A DNA stretch of 41,498 nucleotides from MWFE01 sp964481075 (GTDB lineage: Bacteria > Bacteroidota > Bacteroidia > Bacteroidales > Tenuifilaceae), in the NCBI GenBank assembly GCA_964481075.1, contig CAYZSD010000008.1, forward strand, positions 1-41,498, in the 5' to 3' direction. This document shows positions 32,110 through 40,339 of the stretch, in pieces. Each line of letters opens with the position of its first letter. Position 1 is the first letter of the stretch. Made by a program: the position numbers and the translations under genes. Under the pieces are notes generated by a model. The model ran no database searches, was not told the DNA's origin, and saw only the letters and a program-made list of their open reading frames with translations.

Positions 32110-33312
32110 ATGGGACCACTGATACCACAAGAAATAATAGGAATGGAATGGGACTTATTCTTCGCCCTTTTCATCGGGATTGCATTCGGGTACGTGCTTG
32201 AATCGGCAGGATTCTCCTCTTCGAGGAGGCTGGCTGGCGTTTTCTACGGCTACGACTTCACGGTGCTAAGAGTCTTCTTTACGGCAGGCGTTACTGCAAT
32301 GGTGGGGGTATTCTTTATGAACTACCTTGGCTGGATTGATATGTCGATGGTATTCGTTAACCCCACATTCCTTTGGCCAGCCATTGTGGGTGGGGTCGTG
32401 ATGGGATTTGGTTTCATCCTTGGTGGATATTGCCCAGGGACAAGCGTAACTGCTGCTGCAATTGGCAAGGTCGATGCAATGATTTTCCTATTAGGGATAT
32501 TCATTGGTATTATTGCCTACGGAGAACTATTTCCCCTTTTCGATTCGTTTACGGTAAGCGGTAACCTTGGGCCAATCTTTGTATTCGATTCATTGGGCAT
32601 CTCTGCGGGCTGGTTTGCGTTCCTTCTTATAGCCATTGCACTTATCGCCTTCGGCGTAACCGCCATGATTGAGGAGAAGGTTAACCCCGAGACAGGTCTT
32701 CAAGATACTAAGGGCGAAAGCTATGCCTTGCCTGTTGTACTTGCTGTGCTTGTGGGAGTTGTTATGATATTCACCCCCTTTGAAAGGATTACATCACTCA
32801 ATGAGAAGGATATAACCGTACTTGAAGGGGAGATTATCGCCAACAAGCACTTTATCCATCCCGATGAGGTGTCCTTCAAACTCCTGAACGATTATCACCC
32901 TTTGACTCTAGTTGATGTTAGAAGTCAAGACGAATCGGCAGAGTTTTCTCTTCCTGGCTCGGTGAATGTTCCAATTTCTCAGCTCCATCTGCGGAAATGG
33001 AAAGGAACACTCTCGCCAAAGGAGGGAAAGGTTGTTTTCTACTCCAATGGGACAGAGCTTGCCCAAAAGGCTTGGATCGCCGCAAGGCGAATGGGTTATG
33101 AGAACATTTATGTTCTCGATGGTGGGCTAAACGGATTCTTCAATAATCTTGAGAATAACCCAGAACCCTCAAGCCTCAAGATGGAGGCAGGGTTTGCACA
33201 TCGCTTCAGGGAGAGGGCAAGGAAGGCGTTCAAGGAGGGAGCGTTTGAGGTAAAGAAGACGCATGATGCTGAAGTGGAGGAAAAACCTGTGGTTGCCAGG
33301 GGAGGATGCTGA
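32110..33312 (+). CDS. YeeE/YedE second half fused to a Cys-less rhodanese domain with RGGC tail
   Basis: A 400-residue fusion. Residues 1-225 are the second half of a YeeE/YedE transporter, with about six or seven helices and the motif GGYCPGTS (C108). Residues about 245-350 are a rhodanese domain (LTLVDVRSQDESAEF, VLDGGLNGF), but the active-loop Cys is Ser312 (FYSNGTELA). A charged linker follows, then the end EKPVVARGGC. C108 and the terminal C400 are the only cysteines. The domain probably sits at the periplasmic face. Sulfur could pass from the tail Cys to C108 and the channel; that is inference. Confidence 0.9.
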   Translation: MGPLIPQEIIGMEWDLFFALFIGIAFGYVLESAGFSSSRRLAGVFYGYDFTVLRVFFTAGVTAMVGVFFMNYLGWIDMSMVFVNPTFLWPAIVGGVVMGFGFILGGYCPGTSVTAAAIGKVDAMIFLLGIFIGIIAYGELFPLFDSFTVSGNLGPIFVFDSLGISAGWFAFLLIAIALIAFGVTAMIEEKVNPETGLQDTKGESYALPVVLAVLVGVVMIFTPFERITSLNEKDITVLEGEIIANKHFIHPDEVSFKLLNDYHPLTLVDVRSQDESAEFSLPGSVNVPISQLHLRKWKGTLSPKEGKVVFYSNGTELAQKAWIAARRMGYENIYVLDGGLNGFFNNLENNPEPSSLKMEAGFAHRFRERARKAFKEGAFEVKKTHDAEVEEKPVVARGGC

Positions 33313-33330
33313 AGAATGTAAGATATTGAA

Positions 33331-33366
33331 TAAGGAATATCGAATTTCGAATAACGAATATCGAAT
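33331..33366 (+). repeat. Short dispersed-type AT repeat (GAATATCGAAT units)
   Basis: Copies of GAATATCGAAT with partial copies CGAATTTCGAAT and AACGAATATCGAAT lie between the transporter fusion and the next gene. This type of short repeat is frequent in Bacteroidota spacers. Confidence 0.6.
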
Positions 33367-33404
33367 GTAAAAGTTGGTTTTAAACAAGAAATAATCTACT
33401 AGAC

Positions 33405-34001
33405 ATGAAGAAGCATACTGTTTCGATTGCTGTTGCAGCATTTGTGGGAGTGTTCCTACTGGCATTTATTGGTAAAAAGCTGTTGACCAGCACTTACACC
33501 GTTTCTGTAGCAGAGCAGATATCTCAGCTAACCGCAGCAGAGGCCAAATTCTCGCTTCTCAACTATGCGCTTGCGCTCAAAACGAATGACCCAAATGTTC
33601 TACTTATCGACATTAGAAGTGAAGATGATTACAAGCAGGAGCATTTGCCAAACGCTATAAATATTCCCATCAACAAACTCTTTGACAAGGAGTATAACGA
33701 TTTCATTGGGGGCGGTGATCATCTTACAAAAGTTCTCTATGGTAATAATGAGGCGCAGGCATTAAACGCTCTTTCGATGCTTACCCTAAGAGGTAAAAAA
33801 GGGTTCAAGATGTTGAATGGGAGTTATGATGTAGCCTATCAGTTTGTTGTGAACAATCCAACACCCTCGTACTTCCACTACTCCGATGAACTTAAGCGTC
33901 ATAATTACAATAGTTTAATGCCAGCAGGAGGAAGGGTTTCAACTTACACACCAAAGGGAGCGGCTTCTATTGAACCCATTGCACCAAGGGGAGGCTGCTA
34001 G
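33405..34001 (+). CDS. Membrane-anchored rhodanese-like protein without catalytic Cys, with PRGGC tail
   Basis: A 198-residue protein. MKKH followed by a hydrophobic helix (about 6-27) anchors it with the body in the periplasm. The rhodanese-like domain (VLLIDIRSEDDYKQEHLPNA, then NIPIN) has lost the catalytic Cys; the active loop reads VLYGNNEAQAL with Gly113 in its place. The C-terminal linker is PAGGRVSTYTPKGAASIE and the protein ends PIAPRGGC. The terminal C198 is the only cysteine in the whole protein. It follows the transporter fusion and is likely its partner. Confidence 0.85.
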   Translation: MKKHTVSIAVAAFVGVFLLAFIGKKLLTSTYTVSVAEQISQLTAAEAKFSLLNYALALKTNDPNVLLIDIRSEDDYKQEHLPNAINIPINKLFDKEYNDFIGGGDHLTKVLYGNNEAQALNALSMLTLRGKKGFKMLNGSYDVAYQFVVNNPTPSYFHYSDELKRHNYNSLMPAGGRVSTYTPKGAASIEPIAPRGGC

Positions 34002-34040
34002 ACAAATTCATTTCAATATTTTTGAACTAAAAGTCACATT

Positions 34041-35207
34041 TTGAAGCATATAACTCGAACGGTTTGGGTTTTATCGCTTGTGAGTCTGCTAACAGATACA
34101 GCCAGCGATATGCTCTATCCAGTTTTGCCTATCTACCTCAAATCCATCGGATTTTCTGTGCTGCTTATTGGAATACTCGAGGGTGTTGCCGAGGCACTAT
34201 CAGGACTTAGCAAAGGATATTTTGGGAAGGTTTCTGATGTTACAGGCAAACGAGTTACATTTGTTCAGTTTGGATATTCCATAAGTGCTGTTGCCAAACC
34301 CCTTCTAGGGATTTTTGCTAACCCTTTCTGGGTTTTCTTTGCAAGGACTCTCGATCGTTTTGGGAAGGGAATCAGAACCGGAGCTAGAGATGCAATACTT
34401 TCATCGGAGGCAACGTTTGAAAGCAAAGGGAAGGTATTCGGTTTCCATAGAGCAATGGATACTTTAGGCGCCGTCCTTGGCCCCTCTCTTGCCTTAGTCT
34501 TCCTATACTTCTTCCCCGAGAATTATCGAGTGTTATTCTTTATCGCATTTATTCCAGGACTGTTTGCTGTAATAGCAACCCGAAGACTTAAAGAAAAAGT
34601 TATTCCTTCAGAAAAAACTGGAAAAACTTCCTTATTTTCTTTCATATTCTACTGGAAGCAAGGCCCGCAAGCTTACCGTAAGTTGGTAATTGGTCTTTTG
34701 GCATTTACTCTGTTAAATAGTTCCGATGTGTTCTTACTTCTTAGGATTAAAGAGGCAGGTTTTAGCGATATGATGGTTGTGGGGTTATACATTTTCTACA
34801 ACCTTGTCTATGCTTTGTTTGCTTATCCTGTCGGCATGCTTGCCGATAGGATAGGGCTTAAATCAATCTATATCATTGGGTTGGGCTTGTTCTCGTTTGT
34901 TTACGTTGGAATGTCATTTAGTTTGAGTCTTGGGTACACCCTAGGGCTATTTTTTCTTTATGGAATATATGCTGCTGCAACAGAAGGAATTGCCAAGGCA
35001 TGGATTTCAAATATCTCTGATAAGAAGGATATTGCCACTGCTATAGGAACATTTTCGGGATTTCAGAGTATATTTGCCATGCTTGCAAGCTCACTTATGG
35101 GTTTAATATGGTTTTGGTACGACGAATTTTTTGCTTTCATGTTGGTAGGTGTAGCAACCTTTTTGTTGATACCATATTTTATTTCCTTACCAAAGCCTAT
35201 TAAGTAA
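34041..35207 (+). CDS. MFS transporter
   Basis: A 388-residue major facilitator with 11-12 membrane helices. KHITRTVWVLSLVSLLTDTA is the N-terminal helix, and the loop FARTLDRFGKGIRTGARDAI after helix 4 is the hallmark of a Bacteroidota MFS subgroup. The start is a TTG at 34041; no ATG is near, and the TTG agrees with relatives' MKxITRTVW start. It is the first gene of the block after the PRGGC genes (gap 39 bases) and may move the sulfur compound or another anion. Substrate unknown. Confidence 0.85.
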   Translation: MKHITRTVWVLSLVSLLTDTASDMLYPVLPIYLKSIGFSVLLIGILEGVAEALSGLSKGYFGKVSDVTGKRVTFVQFGYSISAVAKPLLGIFANPFWVFFARTLDRFGKGIRTGARDAILSSEATFESKGKVFGFHRAMDTLGAVLGPSLALVFLYFFPENYRVLFFIAFIPGLFAVIATRRLKEKVIPSEKTGKTSLFSFIFYWKQGPQAYRKLVIGLLAFTLLNSSDVFLLLRIKEAGFSDMMVVGLYIFYNLVYALFAYPVGMLADRIGLKSIYIIGLGLFSFVYVGMSFSLSLGYTLGLFFLYGIYAAATEGIAKAWISNISDKKDIATAIGTFSGFQSIFAMLASSLMGLIWFWYDEFFAFMLVGVATFLLIPYFISLPKPIK

Positions 35208-35221
35208 TTATTCTGTTGATA

Positions 35222-35833
35222 ATGAACAAGTTGTTTGTAATACTTTTTGTAAAGTTATTAATCCCCGTTATTTCAGTCTCACAGGGCTTTAATGGTGGTT
35301 TGCTTGCTGGAATGACAGCAACCCAAGTGGATGGTGATGGGTATGGGGGCTATAATCGTGCTGGGCTAATTGGAGGCGTTTGGATTGATAGAAATTTCTC
35401 TCCAGAAATAACCATCCGTACAGAGTTAAAGTATATCCAAAAGGGTAGTTACCGTCGATTTAAAGATGAGACTGGGGGGACTATTGGCTTTTATAGCCTT
35501 AGGCTTAACTATATAGAGATGCCTCTTCTTATTGAGTACCATTTCAGGGAAGATATAACTCCCTTTGCTGGTTTGTCCTTTGGCTTTTTATGGAAAGCTT
35601 TAGAGAAGAATGCCGATGGGCCTTACGATAACGAGTTCGTTGATAAATTCAGGAAGTTGGAGATAGCCGGAAATGCGGGGGTAACGTATAATGTCAATAC
35701 TTCATTTAGTATTTGTGTAGTTTACTCATATTCTGCTTTCCCTGTCCGCCCACATAAAGGAGGCATAACCTACCACTGGGATAGAGGTCAGTTTAACAAT
35801 GTGTTACAATTCTATTTGAGGTTTCATTTGTAG
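35222..35833 (+). CDS. PorT-type outer-membrane beta-barrel protein
   Basis: A 203-residue protein of the OMP_b-brl_2 (PorT-like) type. A signal peptide (MNKLFVILFVKLLIPVISVSQ) precedes repeating amphipathic strands (GLLAGMTATQ, IRTELKYIQKGSY, YIEMPLLIEY, PFAGLSFGF) and a C-terminal strand ending in aromatic FYLRFHL. I chose ATG 35222; a TTG at 35216 is possible. It is 14 bases after the MFS gene and probably on the same transcript. Confidence 0.8.
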   Translation: MNKLFVILFVKLLIPVISVSQGFNGGLLAGMTATQVDGDGYGGYNRAGLIGGVWIDRNFSPEITIRTELKYIQKGSYRRFKDETGGTIGFYSLRLNYIEMPLLIEYHFREDITPFAGLSFGFLWKALEKNADGPYDNEFVDKFRKLEIAGNAGVTYNVNTSFSICVVYSYSAFPVRPHKGGITYHWDRGQFNNVLQFYLRFHL

Positions 35834-35917
35834 GGTTTAATGGTTGTTAAACTTTATTATTACTAGAGTTTTCATGTCATTTTCCTATTGATGTGAACTA
35901 AATTAATTCGAGGTTTG

Positions 35918-35930
35918 TTTACAATGTAAA
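35918..35930 (+). promoter_or_regulatory. Possible operator palindrome before the cytoplasmic rhodaneses
   Basis: TTTACAATGTAAA is a perfect 13-base palindrome, 13 bases before the ATG at 35944, in a 110-base gap. It could be the site of a small regulator. AT-rich palindromes of this length also arise by chance. Confidence 0.3.
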
Positions 35931-35943
35931 AAACAATATTCAG

Positions 35944-36378
35944 ATGAAAACAGTTCTAAAGCCAAATTTTCAAGCCTTCACATTACCTGAAGTTTTTCAT
36001 ATCAATCCTATTGACGCAGCAGTAGAGTTAGCCAATGCCAATGCAATAATAGTTGATGTTAGGGAGCACGATGAACAAGCTGTTGTAGGCTTTGACACTG
36101 AAATGCTAGAGTGTATGCCTTTCTCGGGTATTGCAGAAACTTTCGCAAACCTCGCCAAAGACAAAAATCTAATTATTGCCTGTTCCAATGGAATTCGTAG
36201 CGTTAAGGTTGTCAATCTTTTAAAACATCAGGGTTTTACAAGTGTAGTTAATTTGGATGGTGGAATAAACCAATGGTATAGCGATGGTTTACCTTTGTTG
36301 ATTAGTCATGAGATACTTGATTCAAGCAATCACTGTAATAGCAGTAGTTCTGGATGCGGGTGTTGCGGAGGGCATTAG
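35944..36378 (+). CDS. Cytoplasmic rhodanese with Cys-rich tail
   Basis: A 144-residue single-domain rhodanese without a signal peptide. AIIVDVREHDEQA and the active loop IIACSNGIRS with C80 are intact. VNLDGGINQW follows. The end is HCNSSSSGCGCCGGH, adding C131, C138, C140 and C141. Such a tail could bind a metal or hold several persulfides. It is followed by a Cys-less paralog after 26 bases. Together they may accept imported sulfur in the cytoplasm. Confidence 0.85.
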   Translation: MKTVLKPNFQAFTLPEVFHINPIDAAVELANANAIIVDVREHDEQAVVGFDTEMLECMPFSGIAETFANLAKDKNLIIACSNGIRSVKVVNLLKHQGFTSVVNLDGGINQWYSDGLPLLISHEILDSSNHCNSSSSGCGCCGGH

Positions 36379-36404
36379 GTATATTTTGTAATAAAGTTTG
36401 ATGA

Positions 36405-36854
36405 ATGAGAAATTTTTTTGAGGGACATGGATTTGTTTTAAAAGGTATCTTACATCTTTCACCACAAGAATCCTATAAACTATGCCTTTCAGGAGCACTT
36501 TTGCTGGATGTTAGGCTTGGCTTACTTTTTAAGCAAAAGCGTTTCGATGTCCCCGAGTTATTGCATTGCCATAGCGAAGAGATTGGTGATTTCTTTCACC
36601 ATCTGCCGAGTAATAAGCCAATTATTGTTGCCGATGCTGTTGGGATTCACAGCAAAGAGGTTGTTGCCTTTCTTTTGGAAAAAGGCTATACAATGGTTGC
36701 CAACCTGGTTGGAGGCATTCATGATTGGGAGAGGGATGGGCTTCCTTTAATAATCAACAAGGATGAGACAATGACGGGTGGTTGCATGTGCATGCTAAGA
36801 ACTTGGGGTAAAACAAATGCTAATAACAACAAAAAACCCCCATCAATTAAGTGA
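36405..36854 (+). CDS. Rhodanese-like protein without catalytic Cys, with GGCMC near the end
   Basis: A 149-residue rhodanese-like paralog of the previous gene (ALLLDVRLGLLF, NLVGGIHDWERDGLP). The active loop reads IIVADAVGIHSKEV, so no Cys is at the catalytic place. Near the end ETMTGGCMCML puts C127 and C129 in a GGC context like the periplasmic tails. The last ten residues (NNNKKPPSIK) are encoded by a transcription terminator, so the true functional end is probably around residue 139. Not exported. Confidence 0.8.
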   Translation: MRNFFEGHGFVLKGILHLSPQESYKLCLSGALLLDVRLGLLFKQKRFDVPELLHCHSEEIGDFFHHLPSNKPIIVADAVGIHSKEVVAFLLEKGYTMVANLVGGIHDWERDGLPLIINKDETMTGGCMCMLRTWGKTNANNNKKPPSIK

Positions 36855-36872
36855 CGGGGGTTCTTTGTTGTT
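36825..36872. terminator. Bidirectional terminator overlapping the rhodanese 3' end
   Basis: AACAACAAAAAACCCCC (36825-36841) pairs with GGGGGTTCTTTGTTGTT (36856-36872) with one mismatch over 17 bases, with a 14-base loop. The stop codon (36852-36854) is in the loop. Flanking A and T runs serve both the + operon and the convergent TPR gene. Confidence 0.85.
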
Positions 36873-36881
36873 TGAGGTATC

Positions 36882-38120
36882 TTATTCTCTTCTACAATAC
36901 ATTTTCAACATTGGTTCAGCAGGTTGGTACTTAAGTTCCAGTGCCTTACGGAAGTCGCTACAAGCACCTTCGGTATCGTTAACGTTCATTCTTGATATGC
37001 CTCTATTATAATATGCTTCAGCATTCTTTGGATCTTTCTTGATGATGAAATCATAATCGGGTAAGGCTTGCTTGTGATTGCCAAGAATGGCCTTTGATAC
37101 AGCACGATTATAGTATGCCTGTGCAAAGTCCTTGTCGAGTTCAATCACTTTATCAAAATCCTTGATTGAGGCGGCATATTCCTTGGAGAGAGCTTTGGAA
37201 ATTCCTCTTCCATAGTATGCTCTTTTGTATTCAGGGTTCAATGAAATTGCTTTTGAAAAATCATTTATTGCTTCTTTGAAGTTTCCTTTTTTGATATATG
37301 CACCACCACGAGATCCATACGCTAAATCGTATTTTGGGTCAATTTTTAATGCTTTGTTGAAGAAGTCTATCGATTCATCAACCTTATTGAGGTTATGCTT
37401 TGCCATACCAAGCTGGTAAAAAATTTCCTTATCATCTTGAATTGAAATTGCTGCTTTGGAAAGATCGCTTTCGGCACCAACCCAGTCCTGAATTTTTACC
37501 CTAAAAATACCTCTTTGTTTGTAGGCATCGGCAGGAGCCTCGGAACTTTCAATAAGCCTGTCAAGGTCAGAGATGGCACCCATAAAATCATCGAGATTAC
37601 CGCGTGTTTCTCCACGGCTATAGTATGCTTCGATGTTTGAACCATCAAGCTCAATGCTTCTATTGTAATCTTTGACTGCTTCCTCAAACATCATTAGGGA
37701 GGCTTTGAGCAATCCCCTTTGGTAGTAAGCTGCTGAACTTGAGTCGTTGAGTTCAATGGCTTGGTTAAAGTCATTCATTGCTAGTTCTGTTGCCTTCATT
37801 TTTCGATGAGAAATTGCCCTATTGAGAAAAAAGTCAGAAATATTTGGGTCAATCCCAATGGCAGTTGTGTAATCAACAATAGCAGTGGAGTCTTGTCCAA
37901 TTTTTGAATATGCCAAACCTCGGGCAAAGTAGTAGTCAGCAACCTTTTTATTGTACCAGATGGCTTTGTTGTATTTCAATATAGCTTGTTCGTAAAAAGT
38001 AGAATCGGCTAAAGCATTACCCTGGAGGTATGCCTTATCGGCAAAACGAGGACGAAGAAGTTGGAAAACAACGCCAGCGATTACAATTAGAATAAATATT
38101 ATTAAAAGTACTCTCTTCAT
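36882..38120 (-). CDS. Membrane-anchored TPR-repeat protein
   Basis: A 412-residue protein with an N-terminal anchor helix (MKRVLLIIFILIVIAGVVFQ), then eleven tetratricopeptide repeats of 34 residues from about 30 to 400. Repeats are recognisable by AYYxRG at the start and DFxKAIELxP at the end. TPR proteins hold protein complexes together; the partner is unknown. The body is probably periplasmic. A -7 box lies about 55 bases upstream. It is convergent with the rhodanese operon, with which it shares the terminator. Confidence 0.9.
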   Translation of the reverse strand: MKRVLLIIFILIVIAGVVFQLLRPRFADKAYLQGNALADSTFYEQAILKYNKAIWYNKKVADYYFARGLAYSKIGQDSTAIVDYTTAIGIDPNISDFFLNRAISHRKMKATELAMNDFNQAIELNDSSSAAYYQRGLLKASLMMFEEAVKDYNRSIELDGSNIEAYYSRGETRGNLDDFMGAISDLDRLIESSEAPADAYKQRGIFRVKIQDWVGAESDLSKAAISIQDDKEIFYQLGMAKHNLNKVDESIDFFNKALKIDPKYDLAYGSRGGAYIKKGNFKEAINDFSKAISLNPEYKRAYYGRGISKALSKEYAASIKDFDKVIELDKDFAQAYYNRAVSKAILGNHKQALPDYDFIIKKDPKNAEAYYNRGISRMNVNDTEGACSDFRKALELKYQPAEPMLKMYCRRE

Positions 38121-38173
38121 ATATATTTGATTTAATGTTTTTTAAACTAATGGTTATGAATTTATGTTACTAG

Positions 38174-38181
38174 CAAAGGTA
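38174..38181 (-). promoter_or_regulatory. -7 box of the TPR gene
   Basis: On the - strand this reads TACCTTTG, identical to the rsmE box, giving a leader of about 45 bases before the TPR ATG at 38120. Confidence 0.5.
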
Positions 38182-38222
38182 AAAAAAGTTAACTATTTAA
38201 AGAATTACATGAATTAATATTA

Positions 38223-38873
38223 TTACTCCTTCCCTCCATAAGCGAGATCGCCTGCATCGCCTAAGCCTGGAACGATATATGATTTTACAGTAAGCTCGTC
38301 GTCAATAGCACCTAACCATATAGTAGTTTCCTTTTGGGGAAGGTTTTTCTTGGTATAATCAACACCCTCTTTTGATGCAATAATCGATACAATATGTGTA
38401 TGCTTTGGTTTACCTTTTTCTATTAATGCTTTGTATGCCAGTACCATTGATGCTCCTGTGGCTAACATTGGGTCAACAATAATTAGTACCTTATCGGCGA
38501 TGGAAGGGCAGGAGAGGTGTTCGAATTGTATCTTGAAAGTTCCATCCTTGCTGTACTTTCTATAAGCTGATATAAAAGCGTTTTCGGCTCCGTCGAAATA
38601 GTTGAGGAACCCGTTGTGCATGGGAAGTCCTGCTCTAAGTATTGAGGCTACAACAATCTTATCGCAAGGTATATTCATCTCAGCAATACTCAAGGGTGTT
38701 TGAACTGAGGCGGCCTTATAGTTCAGGTCACGGCTCAACTCATAAGCGAAGATTTCGCTGATTCTTTCCAAGTTTCGCCTAAAACGCAATCTATCAGATT
38801 GAATTTGAACGCTTCTGATTTCAAAAATGAACCTGTTTAGTAACGAATTTGACTCGCCAAGCATTTTTATCAT
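38223..38873 (-). CDS. upp: Uracil phosphoribosyltransferase
   Basis: Pyrimidine salvage enzyme making UMP from uracil and PRPP. The 216-residue length is standard. The PRPP loop is VLIIVDPMLATGASM and the uracil-binding end is YIVPGLGDAGDLAYGGKE, both diagnostic. SILRAGLPMHNG is also conserved. It starts MIKMLGESNS; a later Met is possible. Separate transcription is likely given gaps of about 100 and 90 bases on each side. Confidence 0.97.
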   Translation of the reverse strand: MIKMLGESNSLLNRFIFEIRSVQIQSDRLRFRRNLERISEIFAYELSRDLNYKAASVQTPLSIAEMNIPCDKIVVASILRAGLPMHNGFLNYFDGAENAFISAYRKYSKDGTFKIQFEHLSCPSIADKVLIIVDPMLATGASMVLAYKALIEKGKPKHTHIVSIIASKEGVDYTKKNLPQKETTIWLGAIDDELTVKSYIVPGLGDAGDLAYGGKE

Positions 38874-38961
38874 GGTTTCAAGCTTATGAGTTTAGAATTG
38901 AGATGCAAAATAGTAAAAAAGCATTGATTTATTTCGGTTTAACTAATTTTTTACAAAAAAA

Positions 38962-40308
38962 TCAGCTTATACCTGGTATAGTTATTCCTTCGAGTGTTCT
39001 GTATAATTCAAGGGCGTAAACATCAGTCATGCCTGCCACATAATCAACGGCAGAGAGCAAACTTTCATAGCTGTTAGGTTTGCTCGAAAGGTATTGATTT
39101 GGAATCAGTTTTAACACTTTCTTTGAGTACCCTTGGTTTGGCGATAGCAGAGCTGGGCAAATCTTCTCTAAAAGTTTTCCTATTACCTGATAACCAGCCA
39201 ATTCAATCTCTATTACGGTGCGGTGATTGTAAACCTGCTCAATCGAAATCTTTCGGAGACGTTGTAACGCATCGTTTGCTGGACCATCGAGTTGTTCAAT
39301 TAGTGGGGGTACAACTTCTCCTCTCATGATTGAGGGTAAGCTCTTTTCGAAAGCACAGGTACAATCCCTTACAAGTTTTCCAATCAAAACGGCTCGAAGA
39401 AAAGCTAACTTCTCATTGGTATCGCTTACCTCACTGAGGGTTTGATTGATGTTCTTGAGCCAGCCAGAATCATTGGAAGGGTTGAAAAAATCTGAGAAAA
39501 GTTCAATCACAAAATTTGTTGAAACAATGCCTAACCTATGGGCATCCTCAATATCCATGATTTGATAGCAAATATCATCGGCTGCTTCGACAAGGTAAAC
39601 AAGGGGATGCCTTGCAAAAGCTCTGGGTTTTTCGCTTACAGGAGTTACGCCTAATTCATCGCAAATATTTATAAAGGTATCAATTTCTGCTTGAAAGAAA
39701 CCAAACTTCTTCTTTTGTTGGAAAGTTGACTCCCAAGGGTACTTAACTATTGAGCTAAGAACGGGGTAGCTAAGCCTATAACCACCGTCACGTCTTCCCT
39801 CGAACTTTTTGGTTAGCAATCTTAGTGCGTTTGCATTACCTTCGAAGCGGGTTAAGTCGGTCCACTGTTCGATTGTAAGAATTGGGGCGTAAAGATTTTC
39901 GTTATTCTTGAAGTAAGTTCTAATGGCTTCCTCCCCGCTATGTCCAAAGGGTGGATTCCCCAAATCGTGAGCCAAGCAAGCAGTGGATACGATGGTAGGA
40001 ATCTGCTCAATAAGTTCAATAGGAGTATGAGGTGATACCCTCTTAAGCATTGGAATGAGGTTGTTGCCAAGGCTTCTCCCAACACTAGCTACCTCAAGGC
40101 TATGGGTTAACCTGTTGTGAACAAACACGCTGCCTGGTAAAGGGAAAACTTGCGTTTTATTCTGAAGTCGTCGAAAGGGTGAGCTGAAAATAATTCTGTC
40201 GTAATCGCGCTGGAAGTGCGAGCGTGTTTCGCTTTCTTGCGTTGAACCCTCTGTAAATCCGAAACGCTTGGGACTAAGAAGTTTTGTCCAGTCCATTTGA
40301 ATTGCCAT
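38962..40308 (-). CDS. dgt: Deoxyguanosinetriphosphate triphosphohydrolase (dGTPase)
   Basis: HD-domain dNTP triphosphohydrolase that releases tripolyphosphate. The HD motifs are H69 (HNRLTHSLEVASVGRSL) and H114-D115 (CLAHDLGNPPFGHSGEEAI). SETRSHFQRDYDRIIFSSPF is the family N-terminal signature. The 448-residue length matches the dGTPase type 2 group. It lies 31 bases after the sensor gene on the same strand and is probably co-transcribed with it. Confidence 0.94.
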   Translation of the reverse strand: MAIQMDWTKLLSPKRFGFTEGSTQESETRSHFQRDYDRIIFSSPFRRLQNKTQVFPLPGSVFVHNRLTHSLEVASVGRSLGNNLIPMLKRVSPHTPIELIEQIPTIVSTACLAHDLGNPPFGHSGEEAIRTYFKNNENLYAPILTIEQWTDLTRFEGNANALRLLTKKFEGRRDGGYRLSYPVLSSIVKYPWESTFQQKKKFGFFQAEIDTFINICDELGVTPVSEKPRAFARHPLVYLVEAADDICYQIMDIEDAHRLGIVSTNFVIELFSDFFNPSNDSGWLKNINQTLSEVSDTNEKLAFLRAVLIGKLVRDCTCAFEKSLPSIMRGEVVPPLIEQLDGPANDALQRLRKISIEQVYNHRTVIEIELAGYQVIGKLLEKICPALLSPNQGYSKKVLKLIPNQYLSSKPNSYESLLSAVDYVAGMTDVYALELYRTLEGITIPGIS

Positions 40309-40339
40309 TGCGAAGGATGCGAAAGATTAATGTTCCGTT

